Notes under the pieces: model-generated
Database searches by the model: none
The model's input: only the letters and a program-made list of their open reading frames with translations
What the model was told of the DNA's origin: nothing
In this document: positions 61,982 through 64,000 of the stretch, piece after piece
How positions within the stretch are numbered: the stretch's first letter is position 1
Layout: each line of letters starts with the position of its first letter
Made by a program: the position numbers and the translations under genes
Source: Epiperipatus broadwayi
Lineage: Eukaryota; Onychophora; Udeonychophora; Euonychophora; Peripatidae
Assembly (NCBI GenBank): GCA_028023455.1
Contig: JAQFVV010012506.1
Coordinates: 1,408,714-1,472,713, forward strand
Direction: 5' to 3'
Length of the DNA: 64,000 nucleotides

Positions 61982-62039
61982 CTTCATGTTTTCTATGTTG
62001 TCAGGTAGTATTTAGTCATTGTATTTTATTATAAAATTT

Positions 62040-62500
62040 ATAACAACAATTGTTTGATAACCATTCCAAGTTTGAATCCTCACAATGTTTCTATAAAAAT
62101 TTTGTAAAATTAATCACTTCTATCACTATTTTCATAAGAACTTTGAATATAGACATTGAAAATTTTATACAAACAATTGTTTTTATATCTATTATAATGT
62201 TGACATAAACTTTACCAAGTTTGAACCCTAAATATATAAGGAACATTGTATCATAATATGTTTATAATATATACATGTTGAATTGTATTGTAAAATGCAT
62301 AAAAACAATTTTTACAAAATATTAGAACATTATAAAAAGTCTAATAAAAATGTTTGATTTGAACAGTTCCAAGTTCAAACCCCTATAATTTTTTATAAAG
62401 TTTTTGTTAGATTTATTACTTTTATAACTATTTTTATAAGTATTTTGAATTTAGAGTTTCTAAATTTCACAAAAATTGTTTTTCATAATTGTAAAACTAC
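62040..62500 (+). repeat. Degenerate repeats in the piggyBac 3' region
   Basis: Three stretches share CAATTGTTT-TAT, a CCAAGTTTGAAYCC block (62067, 62217, 62370) and TTTGAATWTAGA/ATGTTGAATT. The period is about 150 bp and the copies are strongly diverged. Confidence 0.6.
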
Positions 62501-62701
62501 TGTTTTATATAAGTATTCCTGATAAAATGGGCAATTATGTATGTTTTCTAGTGACACATATAAGTGACAAAATATTTTGTCAAAAAAAAAATCAACCACT
62601 TTTTTTTTTGAGGGTAAATGTTTTATAAAAAAAAATATATAAAAAAAATGTACAATTTTGGCCACTTTTTTGAAAAAAAAATTAAACTATGAAAAGGTTA
62701 A

Positions 62702-62832
62702 AGAGACTGACAATAGCTAGAAATTTGTTTGGTTTTCCAAACGGCACCACTAGAGTTCCAGCTCACTATAACCTTACTCACCCAGATCAAGTTATGCCAG
62801 ACATAGCTCAGGAAACATGAGATTCCCATGAA
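62702..62832 (-). repeat. Right arm of the outer palindrome
   Basis: This is the inverted copy of 57366-57475. It starts AGAGACTGAC right after TTAA at 62698-62701 and ends at CATGAGATTCC near 62828. It keeps a stretch of about 22 bp (around AAATTTGTTTGGTTTTCC) that the left arm has lost. Confidence 0.9.
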
Positions 62833-64000
62833 TAAATTCACTAATTGATGAATGATTCAAAATGAAACTGACAACATGTTAGTTTTATGTAACAACAATT
62901 TATCTAACAGTACTTTGGCTAAAAAAATCCTTCAAAAAGTCCATTAACAGTTCAGCTTCCATGGATTAATTAGTCTATTCAATTGATAACTTCTCTGATG
63001 CTTAATTCCCTTGCTGATACCTATACAGTGTTCATCATTGATATAATAGGTGTCTCCATATACCTAACCATCTTTGCAAAAGCTAATTTCATATTTTAGG
63101 CAGCACTTGGCCAATAATCCCTTTCAACTGGCATTCATATAACAGGGATTTACATATCCATGTGTGCATCACATATACTTCCCTGAACAATCCAAAGTTT
63201 AGATTATCATTCTATGAGTTTAATTCTATTTGTATGCACATGGGTCGTAAATATGGCAGTATACTCGTAGGCCAGCTCAATTTATATTTGAATCAATCCT
63301 TTTCATTCATTATTTAGTAGTCCATAATTATATTTGAATGTATTCATGTGTACAATTATGTATACAGATGTACATCCTTTTTTGTACACGAACTCACATA
63401 TATAGAGTATTAATCTGTTCTCGATTAAACATTTGCAATGTATACATATATCGGGATATGTCCCTTAAATTAATCCTCACATATATAAAATATTTCTTTA
63501 GCAATTGCAATTTAACAACTTTATGCATATTATTTTATCTTCTTCATTCTAATAGCATTTGTAGTAATTACATTATTCTCTCAATAAAAGATTAACTCGG
63601 TTTATAACTGTTTCATAGAAACACTGAGTTTTATCCATTATGACATCTGTCTCTTTTAACTTTGATTTGATTTCACCATTTCGTCTAAGTAATAAAAAAC
63701 TTTATACCTGCGTTTCACTTTACCTTTTCGAAACACTTTCTTACTGCATTTGTGTAAATATTATTAAATACTTCACATGTCAAAATAACTTTCATATAAT
63801 AACGAATATGCATAAATATTGGTAAATTCTTACATCATAGCATACTTACATCAACCTTAATAAACCTGTTTTAATAACTATCTAGAGTTTTATTACCTTT
63901 TTAAATCTCCGTAATGGTTTTCAAGTTGATGTTAGAGATGAATGGTACAATCTCCCATTAAAAGAGGGATTGGTCTTTAGAGCTGAATGGTTTACATATG
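62833..64000. other. Non-coding stretch to the window end
   Basis: Small ORFs at 63338-63595 and 63640-63825 are not convincing. The slightly less AT-rich patch at 62990-63200 could be part of the LINE or another repeat, but no motif is clear. Confidence 0.45.

Larger units (their letters stand above)
57764..62697 (+). mobile_element. piggyBac transposon, nearly full length
   Basis: It starts CCTTTAAATAG directly after TTAA (57760-57763) and ends CTATGAAAAGG directly before TTAA (62698-62701). The ends are 11-bp inverted repeats with two differences. The 4.93-kb element carries a 5' region with tandem repeats (58219-58320, 58480-59060), one decayed transposase gene (59190-61685), and an AT-rich 3' region with further repeats. 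Both target copies are intact, so the element was inserted whole and then decayed in place. Confidence 0.85.

Noticed and set aside
1-64000. Octopus or squid origin
   Set aside because: The element types would fit, but the very common cephalopod tRNA-derived SINE is not seen and the sequence is more AT-rich than I would expect. The evidence does not settle the species.

Overview
The window is strongly AT-rich DNA from an invertebrate metazoan genome. It has no bacterial features: no operons, ribosome binding sites or long ORFs. Instead there are very long non-coding stretches, homopolymer A and T runs, one intron-flanked exon of a housekeeping enzyme, and many layers of decayed transposable elements. 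The mix (RTE/jockey-type LINEs, Penelope-like elements, piggyBac, gag-bearing LTR elements, foldback MITEs) is common in cnidarians, molluscs, arachnids and flatworms. I cannot name the species. The abundant tRNA-derived cephalopod SINE I would expect in an octopus or squid is not visible.

Layout. 0.7-1.5 kb: a palindromic repeat (family A). 8.4-11.7 kb: a broken LTR retrotransposon with leader, gag and protease remains. 12.5-13.1 kb: a Penelope-like fragment. 13.85-16.2 kb: a decayed LINE on +. 17.8-18.7 kb: a foldback inside a foldback. 19.3-20.6 kb: a LINE on -, split by a family A copy. 20.6-20.9 kb: a second family D foldback. 21.6-26.2 kb: diverged direct repeats and family C repeats. 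28.0-28.6 and 32.0-33.3 kb: RTE-type LINE fragments on +. 33.6-35.4 kb: the only CpG-rich island, probably an LTR and leader. 36.1-37.4 kb: a TA-flanked DNA transposon with a smaller MITE inside. 40.9-43.6 kb: a LINE on -, split by an insertion of about 0.8 kb. 48.9-52.0 kb: a LINE on - split by a Penelope-like element with inverted arms. 52.5 kb: the lipoyl synthase exon on -. 54.8-57.3 kb: LINE 3' pieces on -. 57.4-62.8 kb: a stack of TTAA-targeted elements, ending in a nearly complete but inactivated piggyBac whose catalytic and C-terminal region is triplicated.

How the parts relate. The only recognisable host gene is lipoyl synthase (mitochondrial lipoate synthesis), of which one exon of 159 bp is visible. 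Everything else recognised is mobile DNA, mostly dead from frameshifts and stops. The clearest story is at the right end: a palindrome with TTAA at its centre received both a TTAA-flanked foldback MITE and a piggyBac, giving TTAA-MITE-TTAA-piggyBac-TTAA between inverted arms. I found no convincing new biological system. The most unusual structures are this stack, the 392-bp transposase triplication, the Penelope-like element with inverted arms, and the nested foldbacks.
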